Below, one piece after another: positions 4,891 through 7,823 of a DNA stretch of 7,823 nucleotides (within the stretch, counting starts at the first letter, position 1; each line of letters begins with the position of its first letter). The DNA comes from Phycisphaerales bacterium. Lineage in GTDB: Bacteria > Planctomycetota > Phycisphaerae > Tepidisphaerales > Tepidisphaeraceae. The stretch covers positions 1-7,823 of the forward strand of contig JAQGHH010000542.1 of assembly GCA_028288945.1 (NCBI GenBank), given 5' to 3'. The notes beneath the pieces were generated by a model, which ran no database searches, had not been told where the DNA came from, and saw only the letters and a list, made by a program, of their open reading frames with translations. The position numbers and the translations under genes were made by a program.

Positions 4891-6039
4891 TCAGTACGGC
4901 GACTCTCCCCCGTGCTTCCACCAGTCGGCGGGGTCGCGGCGGGGGGCGGTGTTGGGGTCCTGGGTCGTGTCGTCTCCGGGGGAGAAATACGAATCATCCT
5001 CCGCGGGGCGGGAGTCTCTCACCACCGACGCCAATGCGACCGCGAAAATCGGGCTGATCGCTTTCAAGAGTGCTTCATCTTCCGCGGAGAACGCGCTGCG
5101 CTGGTCGCGGAAGAACAGTATGGCCGCGAGCGATTCGCCCAGGTAGGTGCAATTTACGCCCAGCACGTCCTGATTTTTGAGCGTCGTCAGCTCGGCAGGA
5201 GTGAACTGGCCCTGGAAGTCCTTCGCGGGCAGATGCAGCAGCCCCTCCCGGCTGGTCGGGGGCAGGAGCACGCGCTTAAGCGCATCCGTCACCGGCGCAT
5301 CGCCCGCAATGGTGTATTTCATATACGCGCCGAGCTGAAACTCGCCGTCCTCGCCTGCCAGGTAAACCGCCACGTTCGCGTACCCCAATTGCCGGAGCAT
5401 CCAGTCCATCGCGTGGCAGAGGAGTTGCTCGAGGTCCTTGGCGTTTTCGATGAACTTGCGGAAGCCTTCCTGTGTGCGGACGCCGTCGAGCTGTTTGGAG
5501 AGGTCGCCGTAGGCGACGATCAGGTCGTTGCACAGCAGATCGACCTTGCGGCTGATCGTCCGGCGCGACTCGTTGAGCCGCTTCACGGCGACCTTCAGGC
5601 GCTCGAACCGCCGTTCCTGCTTGTCGAGCTTCGCCTGGCGTTCCAAGGCGCTGCGGGCGCGGTCCAGAAGCTGGTCATGCGTAAAGGGCTTGGGTACGAA
5701 GTCGAGCGCGCCTTCGCGCATGGCATGGATCGCCCGGTCGAGGCTGGGCGCGCCGGTGATGACGATCGCGCTGGCCGTCGGCTGGTGGCGCTGCAGCAGC
5801 GGCAGGAGCGAAGTGCCGTCGCCGTCGGGAAGGTTCACGTCGGTGATCAGAAGCTGGATGGAATGCGTCGCGACGAGCTTCCGCGCCTCCGCCACGGTGG
5901 AGGCCGTCAACACGCGGCAATGCACGCCGTCGGTCACCACCTCCTCGATCAGCTCGCGGAGCGCCGGCTCGTCGTCCACGATCAGGACGCGCGGCGGCAA
6001 GGCGGTTTTCGAAACGGACGGTTTGACGGCGGGCACCAT
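4891..6039 (-). CDS. Response regulator: REC domain, coiled coil and GAF-like output
   Basis: The 382-residue protein has a receiver domain at about 16-135 with all expected residues: acidic pair D22/D23, phospho-acceptor D67 (LLITDVNLPDGDG), T95 (AIVITGAP) and K117 (ALDFVPKPF). A charged helical stretch (about 125-190) follows, then a GAF-like domain (about 190-340, with AMDWMLRQLGYANVAVYLAGEDGEF and SLAAILFFRDQRSAFSAEDEALLKAISPIFAVAL), then an acidic, disordered-looking tail. There is no helix-turn-helix, GGDEF, EAL or HD-GYP domain, so output is probably through protein contact or GAF-ligand control. ATG 6039 is chosen because AAGGGAAG lies about 6 nt upstream; the frame is open to 6141, but the extra 34 residues read through the inverted repeat. 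It lies downstream of the kinase, its likely phosphate donor. Confidence 0.88.
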   Translation of the reverse strand: MVPAVKPSVSKTALPPRVLIVDDEPALRELIEEVVTDGVHCRVLTASTVAEARKLVATHSIQLLITDVNLPDGDGTSLLPLLQRHQPTASAIVITGAPSLDRAIHAMREGALDFVPKPFTHDQLLDRARSALERQAKLDKQERRFERLKVAVKRLNESRRTISRKVDLLCNDLIVAYGDLSKQLDGVRTQEGFRKFIENAKDLEQLLCHAMDWMLRQLGYANVAVYLAGEDGEFQLGAYMKYTIAGDAPVTDALKRVLLPPTSREGLLHLPAKDFQGQFTPAELTTLKNQDVLGVNCTYLGESLAAILFFRDQRSAFSAEDEALLKAISPIFAVALASVVRDSRPAEDDSYFSPGDDTTQDPNTAPRRDPADWWKHGGESPY

Positions 6040-6096
6040 AATTCGCTTCCCTTCGGTCACGCATGTTGACGCCACGGCGCGCCGCCCTGGCGGGTT

Positions 6097-6153
6097 GGCG
6101 AGTGATGAGTGAAACGTGATAAGAGTCCTGTCACGTTTCACTCATCACTCGTC
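6097..6153. repeat. Long near-perfect inverted repeat between kinase and response regulator genes
   Basis: The arms at 6099-6119 and 6131-6151 are perfectly complementary over 21 bp (core GAGTGATGAGTGAAACGTGA, right arm the exact complement) around an 11-nt loop (6120-6130). A G-T pair and a G-C pair extend the outside to 6097/6153. It lies 7 nt after the kinase stop on the minus strand. No T-run follows on either strand, so it is not a standard intrinsic terminator; it could mark a processing or stability site, or be an inserted palindromic repeat. Confidence 0.88.
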
Positions 6154-6159
6154 TCGATC

Positions 6160-7823
6160 TCACATCACGGCTTTCCGCGGCTGTGCGGGCGGCTGCAATT
6201 CGTTGCTGTTTCGGGCGGCGGGCAGCAGCAGGATCGTGCGCGTCCCGTGCCCCGGCTGGCTTTCCAGGCGGATCGATCCGCCGCTGGCTTCTATCCATCG
6301 CAGCGCCTTGGCCAATCCCAGCCCGCGCCGGCGGCCGGCGGGCTTGGCGCTGAAGAACGGGTCGAACGCGCGCTTCACCGTGTTCTCGTCCATCCCGCAC
6401 CCGTTGTCCGTCACCGTCACCGCGACGCGCGACGAATAGGGGTCGTACCCCGCGTGGATGGAGATCTGGCCGGATTCCGGATCGGTGGCGTGGATCGCGT
6501 TCTCCAGCACCTCGGTGACCGCGGCCGAGACCTGTGCCGCGTCAACGAGAACCAGCGGCACGTCGCCCATCGTCACCTCAATGCTCCTATCGGCCGGATC
6601 GTTGTCGCTCTTGGCCTCGTGCAGTGCGCGTTCGACGACGTCGGCGACTTCCGCCGGCCGCACGTCCGCCGGCTCAGGCTTGGCGAAGTCCATCAGCTCC
6701 GTGATGATCGCGCTCAGGCGGTGCGCCTGCTCGGAGATGAGGTGGGCGGAGGCCTTGTGCTTGGGGTCGGTAATCTGCTGCGCCAGCAACTGGGAGCGGC
6801 CGCTGATGACCGCCAGCGGGTTGTTCATCTCATGGGCCGCGCCCGCGGCCATCTCGCCCACCGTGATCATCGTGCGGCTGCGGAGGATCTCATTCTGCGC
6901 ATTCTGCAACTGCCGGTTGGCCTCGGCCAATTGCTCGGAGAGGGCCCGCGCTTCTTCACGAATTTGTGCCGTGCGCAGGGCCAGGGCCCATCCGCTGGCG
7001 ATGGTCGCGACTTCCTGCACCTGCGGCGCAAGACGCTGCGCTTCGCCGGAGGTCGCGCCCCACACGACTCCGCCGATGCACAGGCCGTCGGCCTCCAGGC
7101 AAACCCAGAAGCGCTTGTCGTGCGGCAGCCGGGGCGAGACCATGCTGATGAACCATTCCAGTTCATCCCCCGCTGTCATCACCGGCCCCTCCCCCGCCCG
7201 AGGCCGCGAAGGACGAACCACCTGCCCCGCGTCCGGTGAATCGGACAACTGGCAGGACTGCCCCTCGCGTGCATCGCGATCATCCGGCGCGCCCTCGTGC
7301 CCACTGGCAACTGGCAACTGGCCACTGGCAGCTGATTTCCGCGGCAAATCGATCAGCGAATTTTCAAAAATCTGCCCGTCCCCGTCGCAGAGCAACGCTT
7401 CGGCGAACGTCTGCCCGGGCGGCAGCGAGAACGCCGCGACGCAGGAGACGCCCAGCACGCCCACGGCGGTTTGCGCCACCGCCTGCAGCACCACCTGCGA
7501 CGGGACGTCCGGCCGCAGTTCGCTCTGGAAGCGGCTCAGGGCGTCGAAGAACTGCGCCCGCACTTGCAGCCGGCGGTTCTTGGAGGCGAGCTGCCCGCTG
7601 ACGCGCCCCAGTTCCTTGTTGGCCTGCGCGAGGGCCTGCTGATAGAGGTCGTTCGTGCTCGTCTTTCCCAATCCGAGCGAGCGGGCGCGGGGCTCGATGC
7701 GATCGACTAATTTCTTGACGGCGTCTTCCGCCTGCGGCTGCGTGAGGCCCACCGCGTCGAGCAGCGCCTGCCGGGGGAGCGTGAAGGCGTAGTTCCCGCT
7801 GTACCCCAGGTGCTGCTCGCGGA
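6160..7823 (-). CDS. Hybrid-input histidine kinase with HDOD-like tail and GAF-like region (partial, N-terminus beyond edge)
   Basis: The frame enters at the right edge and 553 residues are visible. Numbering within them: about 1-50 (HLGYSGNYAFTLPRQALLDAVGL) resembles the end of an HDOD domain, and no start codon is needed in the window. A GTG at 7752 is a possible but unlikely start. Next come a coiled coil (about 58-88), a GAF-like region (about 90-285) split by a repeat-derived insert (about 161-213), a second coiled coil (285-315), HisKA with the phospho-acceptor H330 (AAGAAHEMNNPLAVISGRSQ), and HATPase_c with the N-box N441 (EVLENAIHA), DNGCGMD (D472), FDPFFSAK and GLGLA (500-504). No membrane segment is seen in the visible part, so it looks cytoplasmic. 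It probably phosphorylates the downstream response regulator. Confidence 0.9.
   Translation of the reverse strand, partial: REQHLGYSGNYAFTLPRQALLDAVGLTQPQAEDAVKKLVDRIEPRARSLGLGKTSTNDLYQQALAQANKELGRVSGQLASKNRRLQVRAQFFDALSRFQSELRPDVPSQVVLQAVAQTAVGVLGVSCVAAFSLPPGQTFAEALLCDGDGQIFENSLIDLPRKSAASGQLPVASGHEGAPDDRDAREGQSCQLSDSPDAGQVVRPSRPRAGEGPVMTAGDELEWFISMVSPRLPHDKRFWVCLEADGLCIGGVVWGATSGEAQRLAPQVQEVATIASGWALALRTAQIREEARALSEQLAEANRQLQNAQNEILRSRTMITVGEMAAGAAHEMNNPLAVISGRSQLLAQQITDPKHKASAHLISEQAHRLSAIITELMDFAKPEPADVRPAEVADVVERALHEAKSDNDPADRSIEVTMGDVPLVLVDAAQVSAAVTEVLENAIHATDPESGQISIHAGYDPYSSRVAVTVTDNGCGMDENTVKRAFDPFFSAKPAGRRRGLGLAKALRWIEASGGSIRLESQPGHGTRTILLLPAARNSNELQPPAQPRKAVM
7185..7341 (-). repeat. 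Repeat-derived in-frame insert in the kinase sensor region
   Basis: About 50 residues of low-complexity sequence (SGQLPVASGHEG, then REGQSCQLSDSPDAG and a Pro/Arg stretch) interrupt the GAF-like region between DLPRK and MTAGDELEWF. The DNA contains four tandem heptamers (7303-7330) and a further ACTGGCA at 7248-7254. The frame is kept. Boundaries are approximate. Confidence 0.5.
7303..7330. repeat. Four tandem 7-bp repeats, ACTGGC(A/C)
   Basis: ACTGGCA (7303-7309), ACTGGCA (7310-7316), ACTGGCC (7317-7323) and ACTGGCA (7324-7330) are contiguous inside the kinase gene. They give SGQLPVASG-type peptide on the minus strand. Unit length matches the heptamers in the methyltransferase insert, although the sequence differs. 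Confidence 0.85.

Noticed and set aside
4762..6069. Long plus-strand ORF (435 aa) opposite the response regulator
   Set aside because: It is antisense to a gene with a full set of receiver-domain residues, it starts in the palindrome, and it has no recognisable motif.
6109..7239. Long plus-strand ORF (376 aa) opposite the histidine kinase
   Set aside because: The kinase H-box, N-box and G-boxes are on the minus strand; the plus-strand product is Arg/His-rich shadow sequence typical of high GC.

Overview
The window is GC-rich chromosomal DNA, most likely from a planctomycete or a close relative. This is inferred from gene content, not from any marker gene. The clues are an ECF sigma factor overlapping a zinc-less anti-sigma-like gene, a secreted PDZ protein that begins with the N-terminal motif of the DUF1549 (PSCyt2) family, a kinase with an HDOD-like tail, and several short repeats inserted in and between genes. 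No rRNA, tRNA, transposase or CRISPR array is visible.

Left part (1-1845). The first 28 codons of a putative lipoprotein run off the left edge on the minus strand. Divergent from it is a YIP1-like multi-pass membrane protein (171-935). Its end overlaps the open frame of a class I SAM-dependent methyltransferase. That gene is split into two frames by a repeat-rich insert at about 1267-1409. Removing the insert restores one frame through the SAM-binding motif, so I call it a pseudogene.

Middle part (1846-4385). A non-coding stretch holds a degraded GA-rich repeat, three decamer repeats and a possible promoter. It precedes a tight three-gene unit on the plus strand: ECF sigma factor, single-pass anti-sigma-like protein (ATGA overlap), and a secreted PDZ protein 16 bp downstream with a strong Shine-Dalgarno. 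This reads as an envelope signalling module.

Convergent intergenic region (4386-4890). About 500 bp lie between plus-strand and minus-strand genes. A promoter-like pair with a perfect TATAAT points into about 120 nt that can form four consecutive helices, with no plus-strand gene after it. I read this as a candidate non-coding RNA. A 110-bp imperfect palindrome follows it.

Right part (4891-7823, minus strand). A histidine kinase (HDOD-like tail, split GAF-like region, HisKA, HATPase; N-terminus outside the window) is followed by a response regulator (REC plus coiled coil plus GAF-like, with no DNA-binding domain). They probably form one two-component pair. A near-perfect 21-bp inverted repeat lies between them, and a repeat-derived in-frame insert interrupts the kinase sensor region.

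The most distinctive points are the candidate structured RNA and the repeated finding of short heptamer-based repeats inside genes, one breaking its gene and one tolerated in frame.
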